DNA from: Rhodococcus rhodochrous
GTDB taxonomy: Bacteria > Actinomycetota > Actinomycetes > Mycobacteriales > Mycobacteriaceae
DNA: 64,000 bases
NCBI RefSeq assembly: GCF_014854695.1
Contig: NZ_CP027557.1
Span: forward strand, 3,782,001-3,846,000
Direction: 5' to 3'
Part shown: piece after piece, positions 25,910 through 35,027 of the stretch
How positions within the stretch are numbered: the first letter of the stretch is position 1
Layout: each line of letters opens with the position of its first letter
Program-made: the position numbers and the translations under genes
Notes under the pieces: model-generated
The model's input: only the letters and a program-made list of their open reading frames with translations
Told to the model about the DNA's origin: nothing
Database searches by the model: none

Positions 25910-26049
25910 CCGTGAGGCATCCGGCGCGTCGGTCCACCTTCTTCCTCCCCTGATCTCGCGGCCGTTCCGGCCGAGCAGGGTGAAGCCCTCCCACTCCACG
26001 CCAGTACAGTTGCCGATCGTCACAATCGTCAGCGGAACCGGGAGTGGGC

Positions 26050-28173
26050 ATGAGTCGCTGGGCCGAGATCGTCGTCACCAGGAGCCGATGGGTACTGGCG
26101 ATCGTGCTGCTCGTCGTGCTCTTCGCCGGCGCCTGGGGCGTCGGGATCTTCGGCAAGCTGACCGGCACGGGCTACTACGACCCGAACAGCGAGGCCGTCG
26201 AGGTCGAGCAGATCATCTACGAGAACTTCGGGTCGCAGGCCGCGGACATCATCGCGCTCTACACCGCACCCGAGGGACGCACGGTCGACGGCATCCGTCC
26301 CGACATCGAAAGAACCCTCGCCGAGTTCCAGGACGCCGTCCCCGCCGAGTCGATCCAGACCTACTGGACCGCTCCGCCGCCGATGAACCAGCTGCTGCTG
26401 TCGACCGACCAACGCAGCGTGGCTGCCTCGATCACGCTCGGCGCGAACTCCGGGCTCACCGCCGCGAGCTTCCCCGAAGCCCTCGACCTGCTCGAGGTGC
26501 CCGGCGTGGAATCGCAGTTCGCCGGCAACACCGTGGTCGCGATCGAGTTCACCGACACCCTGGAGAGCGATCTCGTCCGGTCCGAGCTCATCGCGGTGCC
26601 CATCACGCTGGTGCTGCTGGTGTTCATCTTCGGCGGGGTGATCGCCGCCGCGGTCCCGGTCTTCGTGGGTGTGCTCGCGATCTTCTCGTCCCTCGCCACC
26701 CTGCGTCTGCTGTCGAATTTCACCGAGGTGTCGTCGTACGCGCTGAACATCACGTCGCTGATCGGTCTGGGCCTGGCGATCGACTACGGCCTGTTCATCG
26801 TCAGCCGCTACCGCGAGGAACTCGCGGCCGGTTCGGACGTCACCTCGGCGGTCAAGCGGACGATGTCCACCGCCGGTCACACCGTGATGTTCTCCGCTGC
26901 CCTGCTGATCTGCGCGTTCGCGGGCATGCTCGTCTTCCCGCAGACGGTGCTGCGGTCGCTCGGCCTCGGTGCCATGGCCGCCGTCCTCGGTGCCGCCGTC
27001 CTGTCGCTGACCGCGGTTCCCGCGCTGCTGACGATGCTCGGCCACCGCATCAACGCGTGGACCTGGGACCGTGAGACCTCCACCCGCGCCGAAGCGCGGG
27101 CGCGTCGTTTCTGGGGCGGGGTCGTCCGCAAGGTCGTGCGCCGTCCCGCCCTGATCGCGGTGGTGATCACCGGCGGTCTCCTCGTACTCGCGTCGCCTGT
27201 GTTCGAAGCACGGTTCGGGGAGATCGAATACACCGCGCTGCCCGAGGACAGCCAGGCCCGCGCGGCCACCCAGACCCTGCTCGACGAGTTCCCGAGCACC
27301 GGCAACGGCGCCACACTCGTCCTGCGCGGCGAGAACGGGCAGGCCCCGGACAGCACTGCCGTGCGCACGGTGTCCACCGAGGTCGCCAAGGTCGACGGCA
27401 TCTCGCAGACCGTCATCGTCGGGCAGGAGTCCGACGTGGTGGTCCTGCAGGGCCTCTACGCGCAGGGCGTGGACGGCACCGCACGGGCGAGCGAGATCAC
27501 CGGCGAACTGCGCGCCCTGGACGTGCCGGACGGCACCGATCTGCTCGTCGGCGGTGGCCGGGCCCTCGTCGACGACGCCAACCAGGCCGTCTCGGATTCG
27601 CTCCCCTGGATGATCACGATCATGGTGCTCTCGACCCTGGTGCTGCTGTTCCTGGCATTCGGGTCGGTGGCACTACCGATCAAGGCCGTGCTCATGGCGG
27701 CACTGAGCCTCGCCGCGACCTTCGGTGTGCTGACCTGGGTGTTCCAGCTGGGCCACGGTGCTTCGTGGCTGCACGTCGTTCCCGCGGCGATGGAGCCGAC
27801 CTTCGTCGTCCTCATCCTCGCCGTGGTGTTCGGCCTGTCGACCGACTACGAGGTGTTCCTCATGTCGCGCATGATGGAGGCCCGCGCGGCCGGAGCGAGC
27901 ACGGTCGAGGCCGTCGAATACGGCATCGCCCGCACCGGACGTGTCGTCACCGCCGCCGCACTGCTGCTGATCGTGGTCACCGGGGCCTTCACCATCTCCG
28001 GCCTGTCGATCATGCGGTTCCTCGGAGTCGGCATGATCGTCGCGCTCATCATCGACGCGACGATCGTGCGCATGCTGCTCGTGCCGTCGCTGGTCAAGCT
28101 CATGGGTGAGGCCAACTGGTGGGCACCGGCGTGGATGAAGCGCGTGCACGCGAAGGTCGGACTGGGGCATTAG
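26050..28173 (+). CDS. MMPL-family RND transporter
   Basis: A 707-residue inner-membrane exporter, proton-driven. Two repeats each have a large extracytoplasmic loop and a group of spans. Conserved membrane carboxylates occur in the paired motifs GLAIDYGLFIVSRYREEL (first half, near residue 240) and GLSTDYEVFLMSRMMEARAAG (second half, near 600). About 11-12 spans are predicted, beginning with WVLAIVLLVVLFAGAWGVGIF. Such proteins export lipids, siderophores or drugs; the short length and lack of a lipid-synthesis neighbour favour a generic exporter. The ATG at 26050 follows GGAG; a GTG two codons upstream is an alternative. Confidence 0.92.
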   Translation: MSRWAEIVVTRSRWVLAIVLLVVLFAGAWGVGIFGKLTGTGYYDPNSEAVEVEQIIYENFGSQAADIIALYTAPEGRTVDGIRPDIERTLAEFQDAVPAESIQTYWTAPPPMNQLLLSTDQRSVAASITLGANSGLTAASFPEALDLLEVPGVESQFAGNTVVAIEFTDTLESDLVRSELIAVPITLVLLVFIFGGVIAAAVPVFVGVLAIFSSLATLRLLSNFTEVSSYALNITSLIGLGLAIDYGLFIVSRYREELAAGSDVTSAVKRTMSTAGHTVMFSAALLICAFAGMLVFPQTVLRSLGLGAMAAVLGAAVLSLTAVPALLTMLGHRINAWTWDRETSTRAEARARRFWGGVVRKVVRRPALIAVVITGGLLVLASPVFEARFGEIEYTALPEDSQARAATQTLLDEFPSTGNGATLVLRGENGQAPDSTAVRTVSTEVAKVDGISQTVIVGQESDVVVLQGLYAQGVDGTARASEITGELRALDVPDGTDLLVGGGRALVDDANQAVSDSLPWMITIMVLSTLVLLFLAFGSVALPIKAVLMAALSLAATFGVLTWVFQLGHGASWLHVVPAAMEPTFVVLILAVVFGLSTDYEVFLMSRMMEARAAGASTVEAVEYGIARTGRVVTAAALLLIVVTGAFTISGLSIMRFLGVGMIVALIIDATIVRMLLVPSLVKLMGEANWWAPAWMKRVHAKVGLGH

Positions 28174-28213
28174 ACCGCAGAGCGGCCGGGTCATCAGACC
28201 GCAGGGCGGCCGG
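28172..28213. repeat. Short direct repeat after the MMPL gene
   Basis: AGACCGCAGAGCGGCCGG (28172-28189) is repeated as AGACCGCAGGGCGGCCGG (28196-28213), 17 of 18 bases the same and 24 bases apart. The first copy starts within the MMPL stop codon. It lies between two convergent genes; each copy can also form a small GC hairpin (CCGC/GCGG), so it may add to termination. Confidence 0.6.
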
Positions 28214-28225
28214 TGTTCGGGGTCG

Positions 28226-29104
28226 CTACAGCGGCGTGATCGTCGTCGCGACGACGGGACGCGCCGGCTTGGCCGCGGCACCGCAGCTCGCCGGCCGGGC
28301 CGGTAGTTCCGAGGTCTCCACCCGGACCCGCCATGCCCGGCCGTCGTGATGGCGCACGATCGGCTCGTCCCCGTCCTCGACCGTCACGGCGTCGATCGCG
28401 AACTCGTCGATCGCCTCGCGCACCGCGATCTCGGCGGCCTGCCCGGCCGCACCCCAGGTGCTGCGACCCCGCAGACCGGCCGCGTGGACCTGTCCCTTCC
28501 CGGCGTCGCGGACCGCGGCGAGACTGTCGTCCTCACCGAGCCGCCCGTAGGTGTAGCCGGTGGGCAGCATGATCATCGACGGCGCGAAACGGTGTCCGCC
28601 GGTGTGCGAGCACTCCCACACGTCCTGCCCGAACTCGGCGGTCAGAGCGGCCGCGATCGGGCGCCCCAGCACAGCGCAGCACCGGTCCCTCTTGCCGTGA
28701 GCGCACACCAGGGCGATCGGGTCCTGCACGGCGGCGCCGATGCCGGGGGCCGGACCTGCGACCACGCGGGGGACGATGTCGAGCAGCTCGGCCGGCTCGG
28801 TGATCTCGAGCCGCTCGCACCAGGTGTTCTCCGGTTCCGTGCGGGCCAGCAGGACGGTTCGGGTCTCCCGCACCACGTCGCGGCCGGGTCTCCGGATGAA
28901 CAGGATCCGCACATCCGCGGCCTTCGCCCGGGCGGACAGTTCGTCCGACAACTCGGCGCCGAGGGCGGTGCCGTCGAGCACGTCGCGGCCCCAACCCGTC
29001 GGCACCTCGAGGCACACGTAGCCGGGCGCGGTGGCTGCCGTTCCGGGCAGCGGCTCGTCGAGCGCGGACAGTGCGGAACAGGTGGGGGCGGAGATGGTGG
29101 TCAC
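28226..29104 (-). CDS. Sucrase/ferredoxin-like family protein
   Basis: A 292-residue protein of the sucrase/ferredoxin-like (thioredoxin-fold [2Fe-2S]) family. Diagnostic blocks are VCAHGKRDRCCAVLGRP, with clustered Cys residues near 150, and WECSHTGGHRFAPSMIMLP followed by TGYTYGRL. The early CSALSALDEPLPGTAA segment is also shared by the family. Despite the name, no sucrase activity is supported; the Cys arrangement suggests an iron-sulfur or redox role. The GTG at 29104 begins VTTISAPTCSAL. Confidence 0.85.
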   Translation of the reverse strand: MTTISAPTCSALSALDEPLPGTAATAPGYVCLEVPTGWGRDVLDGTALGAELSDELSARAKAADVRILFIRRPGRDVVRETRTVLLARTEPENTWCERLEITEPAELLDIVPRVVAGPAPGIGAAVQDPIALVCAHGKRDRCCAVLGRPIAAALTAEFGQDVWECSHTGGHRFAPSMIMLPTGYTYGRLGEDDSLAAVRDAGKGQVHAAGLRGRSTWGAAGQAAEIAVREAIDEFAIDAVTVEDGDEPIVRHHDGRAWRVRVETSELPARPASCGAAAKPARPVVATTITPL

Positions 29105-29159
29105 GCGGACATTGTGGCCCGGACACCCTCGCGGCGGCTCGGCACCCCGTGGTGACGGG

Positions 29160-29684
29160 TCAGCCGCGGCGCAGTCGACGCAGTGCCACACCACTCCACA
29201 TCCGCAGGAATCCCTGCGACAGGTACGCGAAGCTGCCCAGTGCCAGCACCCACTTGGTGACGCTGACGGTCGAGGCGGCCCGGACCGTCCGGTCGTCGAT
29301 CCGGGTGCGCTGATCCAGCAGGTACAGGCCGACGATGTTCTCGACGTAGTCCCCCGCCGCGGCGACGACCGGCGCCGCCATCAGGATCCGACGCGTACTC
29401 GGCGACAACGGGCGGTGCTCGTCGAGTGATCGTGCGCCGGCCCGCAACGCGATCGCGAAGGTCGCCGGGTGGACCATGTCCCAGTAGTAGTGCTCCCGGT
29501 AGCGCTCGATCTCCTCGGGGCCGAGATCGTCGAGGATCTTCCGGTACTTCGCGGCCGAGAAGGTGGTCTGGACGGTGCCCACTGTCGGGGCCGTGGAACC
29601 GAGAACCCGACCGATGTTCGCCTGGGACACGAGGAAGATGGCGGCAGCACCGATGAGGACGCGGTCGGCCCGGGTGAGTGTCAT
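29160..29684 (-). CDS. Small polytopic membrane protein, unknown
   Basis: A 174-residue protein with hydrophobic stretches near residues 8-22, 72-82, 101-112 and 135-155. A charged loop in between includes EEIERYREHYYWDMVHP, and a conserved-looking DYVENIVGLYLLDQR follows the third stretch. The pattern resembles uncharacterised four-span membrane proteins; I cannot assign a family. It is divergent from the alcohol dehydrogenase gene. Confidence 0.7.
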   Translation of the reverse strand: MTLTRADRVLIGAAAIFLVSQANIGRVLGSTAPTVGTVQTTFSAAKYRKILDDLGPEEIERYREHYYWDMVHPATFAIALRAGARSLDEHRPLSPSTRRILMAAPVVAAAGDYVENIVGLYLLDQRTRIDDRTVRAASTVSVTKWVLALGSFAYLSQGFLRMWSGVALRRLRRG

Positions 29685-29734
29685 GCTCGTGATGCTAGGG
29701 GCAGAGAATCCGCGACCCTACGGAAGGGAGACCC

Positions 29735-30841
29735 GTGCAGATCACCGGAGCAGTCCTGGAGGAGATCGGACGTCAGCGGCGGTACGAGGAGTCCACTCCG
29801 CTCAGCGTGGACCTTCTCGAACTCGACCCACCGGGACCGGGTGAGGCGCTGGTCGAGATCGAATGCGCCGGTGTGTGCCACTCCGATCTGTCCGTGGTCG
29901 ACGGCAACCGGCCTCGCCCGGTGCCCATGCTGCTCGGGCACGAAGCGGCCGGACGCATCGTCGAACTCGGTGACGACACCACCGGATTCTCCGTCGGCGA
30001 GCGGGTCGTCATGACCTTCATGCCCCGCTGCGGTGAGTGCGAGGGCTGCGCGAGCAACGGCATCCGCCCCTGCATCCCGGGATCGGCCGCGAACGCTGCG
30101 GGAACCCTGCTGTCGGGCGCCCGGCGGCTGCACCGCGACGGGAACGACGTCCACCACCATCTGGGAGCATCGGCCTTCGCGACCCACGCCGTCGTCGACA
30201 CGCGGTCGCTCGTCGGTGTCGGCGACGACGTCCCCGCCGAGGTCGCCGCGCTGATGGGCTGCGCCGTGCTGACCGGTGGCGGTGCGGTCGTCAATGCCGC
30301 TCGTCCTCAGGCCGGGGACACGCTGGTCGTCGTCGGTCTCGGTGGAGTGGGGATGGCCGCGCTGCTCGTGGCGCTGGCCCACGACGACGTCACCGTGATC
30401 GCCGTCGACACCTCCCCCGACAAGCGCGACACGGCCCGTTCGCTGGGAGCCCGACACGTCCTCTCACCGGACGAGGCCGTCGAGCAGGGCGTGAAGGCAC
30501 GGCTGGTCATCGAGGCCGCGGGGAGCGTGCCCGCGCTCGCCACGGCGGTCGCGCTCACCGGACCGGGAGGCACCACGATCACCGTCGGACTGCCCGCCCC
30601 CGACGCCCGGCTCGAGATCTCGCCCACCGCTCTCGTCGGCGAGGGCCGCTCACTGGTGGGCAGCTATCTCGGATCCGCCGTCCCGGCCCGGGACATCCCC
30701 CGCTTCGTGGACATGTGGCGCGAGGGGCGACTGCCGGTCGAGCGGCTCGTCACCGACCGTCTGCCGCTGGGCCGGATCAACGAGGCGATGGACGCCCTGG
30801 CCGACGGAACCGCCCTCCGCCAGATCCTCACCATGGACTGA
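29735..30841 (+). CDS. Zinc-dependent medium-chain alcohol dehydrogenase
   Basis: A 368-residue NAD(P)-dependent dehydrogenase oxidising primary alcohols or hydroxymethyl adducts. The catalytic zinc ligands are in GVCHSDL (Cys48) and LGHEAAG (His69/Glu70). The structural-zinc loop RCGECEGCASNGIRPC has four cysteines. The cofactor motif is VVGLGGVGMAALLVAL, followed by AVDTSPDKRDTARSLGA. The GTG at 29735 is followed by an N-terminal strand typical of class III-like enzymes. Substrate is not readable from sequence. Confidence 0.9.
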   Translation: MQITGAVLEEIGRQRRYEESTPLSVDLLELDPPGPGEALVEIECAGVCHSDLSVVDGNRPRPVPMLLGHEAAGRIVELGDDTTGFSVGERVVMTFMPRCGECEGCASNGIRPCIPGSAANAAGTLLSGARRLHRDGNDVHHHLGASAFATHAVVDTRSLVGVGDDVPAEVAALMGCAVLTGGGAVVNAARPQAGDTLVVVGLGGVGMAALLVALAHDDVTVIAVDTSPDKRDTARSLGARHVLSPDEAVEQGVKARLVIEAAGSVPALATAVALTGPGGTTITVGLPAPDARLEISPTALVGEGRSLVGSYLGSAVPARDIPRFVDMWREGRLPVERLVTDRLPLGRINEAMDALADGTALRQILTMD

Positions 30842-30862
30842 TCACGAGCCCACACATCAGGT

Positions 30863-30911
30863 TCAGATGTCGTAGTCCACGACGGTGACTCAGATGTCGT
30901 AGTCCACGACG
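30863..30911. repeat. 22-bp direct duplication of the exonuclease III 3' end
   Basis: A 22-bp sequence starting TCAGATGTCGTAGTCCACGA occurs at 30863-30884 and again at 30890-30911. The right-hand copy contains the last codons and stop of the exonuclease III gene (VDYDI and TGA on the reverse strand). The left-hand copy lies just downstream of the gene. It is a local duplication of a gene end. Confidence 0.85.
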
Positions 30912-31804
30912 ACCGGCGCGTGATCGCTGATCCTTCGGTCCGGTGCCGGATCGCGGTCGGTCCCTGCGGAGATCGCGGTCCGGGCCAGTTGCGGCGTGGC
31001 GAGGTGGTAGTCGATCCGCCACCCGGAATCGGAGGCGAACGATTCCCCCAGCCACGACCACCACGAGTAGGGACCGTCGACCTCGGGATGATGCCGGCGG
31101 ACGACGTCGACGAGCGTGCGCGGTGACAGCAGCGAATCGAACCAGGCGCGTTCCTCGGGCAGGAAACCCTCGGCCTGCCCGCGACGCCGCCAGTTGCGCA
31201 CGTCGTAGCGTGTGTGGGCGACGTTGAAATCACCCATGATCAGGAACTCGCGCCCCTGGGCGCGCGCCGCGAGCCGGCTACGGGTCAGCTGCCGGGCGAA
31301 GGCCGACAGGAACCGCATCTTGCGCTGGTAGCGCACCCCGCCGTCCGGTTCGTCGCGCATGCGCCCGGGCTTCTGGAGGTGCGCCGGGAGCCCACCCTTC
31401 GGCAGGTACAGCGACGCCACGGTGATCGGTGCGTCGGCGAGATCGACCTCGACGTACCGCCCCTCGTGGGCGAATTCGGACAGTCCGCGTGCCAACGCTC
31501 CCCGATCGAACTCGATCCGGTCGACGTGTTCCTCACCGGGAAGTCGCAGCAGTGCGGTGCCGCTCCAGGTGCGCACGGCGGCGGGTTCGTGCAGGGTCAG
31601 GATCCCGACGCCGTTGCGGCCGGGAAGGGTGCCCTCGTCGTAGGCGAGGTGGTACTTGCCGAAGACACCCTGCGGGATCGCAGCCGCCGGAGCGCGTACC
31701 TCCTGCAGGGCCACCACGTCGGGGTTGCGTTCACGCAGCCAGTCCTCGAATCCGCGGCGCTGTGCGGCGCGGATTCCGTTGATGTTGAAGGTCGCGATGC
31801 GCAC
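30890..31804 (-). CDS. xthA: Exodeoxyribonuclease III family AP endonuclease (paralogue 2)
   Basis: A 304-residue member of the same fold as the gene at 245-1048. Motifs: RIATFNINGIRAAQRRGFEDW, VALQEVRAP, the GDFNVAHTRYD loop, SWWSWLGESFASDSGWRIDY and SDHAPVVVDYDI at the end. It is ~37 residues longer than paralogue 1, with a basic insertion before GDFN. The GTG at 31804 is used because MRIATFNING is the family N-terminus. It lies downstream of the alpha/beta hydrolase and imuB on the same strand, so it may share SOS-related transcription with imuA'-imuB; that link is inference. Confidence 0.92.
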   Translation of the reverse strand: MRIATFNINGIRAAQRRGFEDWLRERNPDVVALQEVRAPAAAIPQGVFGKYHLAYDEGTLPGRNGVGILTLHEPAAVRTWSGTALLRLPGEEHVDRIEFDRGALARGLSEFAHEGRYVEVDLADAPITVASLYLPKGGLPAHLQKPGRMRDEPDGGVRYQRKMRFLSAFARQLTRSRLAARAQGREFLIMGDFNVAHTRYDVRNWRRRGQAEGFLPEERAWFDSLLSPRTLVDVVRRHHPEVDGPYSWWSWLGESFASDSGWRIDYHLATPQLARTAISAGTDRDPAPDRRISDHAPVVVDYDI

Positions 31805-31815
31805 GATCGTCCAGT

Positions 31816-32592
31816 CTAGGCAACCGATCGATCCGTGAGGAACGGGACGACGGCCGCTGCGAAATCGCGGGCACGGTCGCGGTGGATGCTGTGCCCGCAG
31901 CCGATCTCCTGCACGGAGGCCGAAGGCAGTGCCTCGACTGCCGCCGTCAGCAGTTGCGGGTCGACCATGCTGCCGCGCCGCACTCCGCGCAACAGCAGGG
32001 TCGGTGCGGCGAGGGACGGAAGGTGCTGCCACCACACCGGATTCGGCGTGTGGAACTGGGCGACGACCGACGGCGTCATCGAGCGGTCGAAGGCGGTGAC
32101 CGCGCGAGGGTTGAGCGCCATGCTGGTCGCGGCGTGCCACAACTCCACCGGAGTCGGACGGTGGGCCGGCACCTCCGGAACGGGATCCCCCTCCCGCAGC
32201 GGCAGGGGTGTCTCCTCGAGGACCAGTCGCCGGACGAGTCCGGGATTCTGTTGCGCGACCAGCGATCCCACGTGCCCACCGAGCGAGTGCCCGACGAGAT
32301 CGACGGTCTCGACACCGAGGTGGGCACACAGACCGGCGACGTCGGCGGCGAACTCGCCGAAACGATACGAGGCTGCCCGGCCGCTGCGTCCGTGTCCGCG
32401 CAGGTCGACGGTGATCACCCGTCGGCCCGCCTTCACCAGGGCTCCGGCGAACCGGGTCCACGTGCGCCCGTCGCCGCCCATCCCGTGCACCAGCAGGACG
32501 GGCACGGAACGGGCGGCGGCAGCGGACGGTGCGAACTCGCGATATGCGAGGGCGACCCCGTTCGGCGCGGCGGTGAGGACCGGAGATCTCAT
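31816..32592 (-). CDS. Alpha/beta hydrolase
   Basis: A 258-residue hydrolase. The fold shows VPVLLVHGMGGDGRTW (oxyanion region), VDLRGHGRSG, the nucleophile elbow DLVGHSLGGHVGSLVA (Ser near residue 103), and a C-terminal His in GCGHSIHRDR. No specific subfamily can be named; esterase, lactonase or C-C hydrolase are all possible. It sits between imuB and xthA on the same strand with gaps of only 11 and 15 bases, so the four genes may form one transcript. Confidence 0.88.
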   Translation of the reverse strand: MRSPVLTAAPNGVALAYREFAPSAAAARSVPVLLVHGMGGDGRTWTRFAGALVKAGRRVITVDLRGHGRSGRAASYRFGEFAADVAGLCAHLGVETVDLVGHSLGGHVGSLVAQQNPGLVRRLVLEETPLPLREGDPVPEVPAHRPTPVELWHAATSMALNPRAVTAFDRSMTPSVVAQFHTPNPVWWQHLPSLAAPTLLLRGVRRGSMVDPQLLTAAVEALPSASVQEIGCGHSIHRDRARDFAAAVVPFLTDRSVA

Positions 32593-32607
32593 GATGCTCG
32601 AGCCTAC

Positions 32608-34188
32608 TCAGTCGTAGACGCCCTCCACCCGCCAGCCGTCGGCACCGAAGAACACCAGCAGGGCCCGTGATTCCTCGAGCAGCACCTGCAGACGGGCGGC
32701 GCACCGGGCGACGGCCGGGTCCCACCAGTACTCGTCCACCGGCCACGGACCGGCCCATCCGATCACCGTCCAGCTGCGACTTCCCCATCGCAGCCGAGCA
32801 GGTGACCCGCTGAGCAGTCCGCGCTCGGTCACCGAGACCGGATTCCCCACGTCGTCGTCCAGCCGGATCGCGGGAGGTGTGTGCAACACCAGCGCGGGAG
32901 CGGGGGGCGGGAGCCGGCCCGGCCACGGTGCGTCCGGGTCGGAGTGCGGGATCGCCTCGTCGCCGACGGGCACGAGGACGATCCGTTCGGCGGGTCCCCG
33001 GCCACCACCGAGCACGCCGATCCGGACGGCGTCCCCACCGAGCAGGCCCTGCACCCGGACGAGCGCCCGACGTGCCCGTTCGTCCTCGTCGCCGACACCG
33101 CCCCACAACCCGAGTTGCAGCGCACCGGCGGCCACGACCTCGACCGGTTCGAGGCGCAGCAGCACGATTCCCGCCGTGGGCCGGTTGGTGTTGCGGCCGG
33201 TGAGCCATCCGTCGAGCTGCCATCGCACACGATCGGCCGTGCCCTCGGGGGTGAGCGGCTCGGCGCAGCGCCAGGTGCGCGCGCGTTCCTCACCGGCCCC
33301 GGTGCGGGCCGTCACGAGCAGTCGCGTGCACGCGACTCCCGCTGCGGCGAGCCGGGTGTGGAGCAGTTCGGCCAGTGCGCGACCGGCGAAGGCCGCGGCG
33401 TCGACCCGTTCCACCGGCGGGTCGCAGGGCTGTTCGACCGTCAGGTCCGGAGGGATCGGCCGTCCCGACGGGGGACGTTCCGGCAGGCCCCGTGCGCTCC
33501 GGTGCGCAGCCACGACGTCCGCGTCGAAGCGTGACGCCACATCGATCGAGGACAACGCGGCGAACGCTCCGATGGTGCGGATACCGAGACGGCGCAACAG
33601 ATCCACCGTGTCGGCCCGCCGAGGAGCCGCCAGCGCCGGTTCCACCGCGAGATACGAGACGGGCAGCGGCGCCAGGAACTCGGCGCCCCTCCCCGTCGGG
33701 ACCAGCGCGTTCCGGCGCGCGGCGAGGACCGCGGTGGACAACTCGTCGGCGACACCGACCTGGCATTCCACGCCGGTCGCCGCGACCGCGTCGATCAGGG
33801 CCTCCGCGGCGGCCTCCTCCGAGCCGAACCACCGGATCACACCGCGCGCGGCGAGGATCACCAGACCCGGGCGCAGCACCTCCACGCCCGGGGCCACCGC
33901 ATCGATCGCGGCCACCACCGCCTCGAACGTCCGCGCTTCCAGGTCGGGATCCGAGCGGGCCACATGCAGTTCCGGGCAGCGGGCCTGCGCCTCACGTCGT
34001 CTCAGACCGCGCCGGACACCCGCGGACCGCGCCGAGGCCGAGCAGGCGACGACACGATTCGCCGAGACCACCGCCACCGGGACGGTCGCGGGCAACTCCG
34101 CGGCGGTGGCGGCGGCGACCGCGGGCCAGTCGGGGCACCAGAGGGCCACGACCCGCGCGGGCGCCCGTCGAGAGGACGAGTCGTTCAC
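32608..34188 (-). CDS. imuB: ImuB, Y-family polymerase-like mutasome adaptor
   Basis: A 526-residue inactive Y-family polymerase homologue that links DnaE2 and ImuA' to the beta clamp. The N-terminus (RVVALWCPDWPAVAAATAAE, VVACSASARSAGVRRGLRRR) matches the palm/finger region, but the acidic catalytic residues of true Y polymerases are not kept. LLRRLGIRTIGAFAAL is the helix-hairpin-helix region. A clamp-binding motif is visible as QLGLWGG near residue 360. The start is the GTG at 34188, overlapping the imuA' stop as GTGA. Confidence 0.93.
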   Translation of the reverse strand: MNDSSSRRAPARVVALWCPDWPAVAAATAAELPATVPVAVVSANRVVACSASARSAGVRRGLRRREAQARCPELHVARSDPDLEARTFEAVVAAIDAVAPGVEVLRPGLVILAARGVIRWFGSEEAAAEALIDAVAATGVECQVGVADELSTAVLAARRNALVPTGRGAEFLAPLPVSYLAVEPALAAPRRADTVDLLRRLGIRTIGAFAALSSIDVASRFDADVVAAHRSARGLPERPPSGRPIPPDLTVEQPCDPPVERVDAAAFAGRALAELLHTRLAAAGVACTRLLVTARTGAGEERARTWRCAEPLTPEGTADRVRWQLDGWLTGRNTNRPTAGIVLLRLEPVEVVAAGALQLGLWGGVGDEDERARRALVRVQGLLGGDAVRIGVLGGGRGPAERIVLVPVGDEAIPHSDPDAPWPGRLPPPAPALVLHTPPAIRLDDDVGNPVSVTERGLLSGSPARLRWGSRSWTVIGWAGPWPVDEYWWDPAVARCAARLQVLLEESRALLVFFGADGWRVEGVYD

Positions 34189-34961
34189 CGGACCGCTTTA
34201 CGGAAACGCCCGTCCTCCAGCCGATTCCGCTCTTCGCTCGCCCACTCGACGGCACTGCGGTCGGCGCACACCTCCACGCGGGTGGCGCGCGGAGGGAACG
34301 CACGCCCGTGCGCCCGGACCGACAGGCGAGTCGCGCACAACCGGTCCCGGCCGGGACCGTCCACGCCCCGATAACCGTCGATCCGCGCCTCCAGTCGCAC
34401 GTGGGCACCTTCCCAGCGACCGTCCGTGACCACGAGGACGGACTGCTTGCTCCGCGCCCGGGCGGCGACCGCACGAGCGCGGGACGGCGGCACCGATGCC
34501 CCGCCGAGTCCCAGCACCACCAGGTCGATCCCGTCGAGCAGCACCGCGGCGATCTCCACGGGATCCGGTCCGGGATCGGGGATCACGGCCAGCCGGTGCA
34601 GGTGGGCCCCCATCTCCGCGGCGGCGAGCAGACCCAGCCGACGCTGACCGATCACGGCGGCGTACCCGCCCGAGGCCGTCACGGACGCGAGCATCCCGAG
34701 GAGAAGGGAGGTGGCCCCCGACACCGAGACGACGCTGCCGCGCACCAATCCGCCCTGGGGCAACAGTTCCGCGAGCGGTGCCGGGACGGGCAGGATGCGG
34801 CCGGAGGGGGCCTCGACCCGGCCTCGCGCGACGGACGGGACCTCGCCCCGCGCCGGCACTGCCGCGATACGACGTCGCAACGCTTCGATCCGCTCCGCGC
34901 GACCCGCTTCCTCGTCGTCCACCGGAAATTCGGCCACCTCGCCCACTGTCACCCCTGTCAT
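34185..34961 (-). CDS. imuA': ImuA', mutasome accessory protein
   Basis: A 258-residue RecA-like protein without a proper Walker A loop, as usual for ImuA'. It has a hydrophobic nucleotide-fold strand (GSVVSVSGATSLLLGMLASV), HLHRLAVIPDPGPDPVEIAA and a Walker B-like DLVVLGLGGASVPPSRARAV. It interacts with ImuB and DnaE2 in mutagenic translesion repair. I take the ATG at 34961; an in-frame start at 34997 would add 12 residues. A LexA-type box lies 67 bases upstream. Position next to imuB with a four-base overlap supports the call. Confidence 0.9.
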   Translation of the reverse strand: MTGVTVGEVAEFPVDDEEAGRAERIEALRRRIAAVPARGEVPSVARGRVEAPSGRILPVPAPLAELLPQGGLVRGSVVSVSGATSLLLGMLASVTASGGYAAVIGQRRLGLLAAAEMGAHLHRLAVIPDPGPDPVEIAAVLLDGIDLVVLGLGGASVPPSRARAVAARARSKQSVLVVTDGRWEGAHVRLEARIDGYRGVDGPGRDRLCATRLSVRAHGRAFPPRATRVEVCADRSAVEWASEERNRLEDGRFRKAVR

Positions 34962-35027
34962 CCGCCTGCCGCCTGACACACACGACCGGCCGACCACGGG
35001 GAAGTCGTGGCCCGGCTCGCACTCTAT

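Noticed and set aside
30890-34961. Operon imuA'-imuB-hydrolase-xthA as an established SOS operon
   Set aside because: Only the spacing supports it; no transcript evidence can be read from sequence, so it is kept as a hypothesis.
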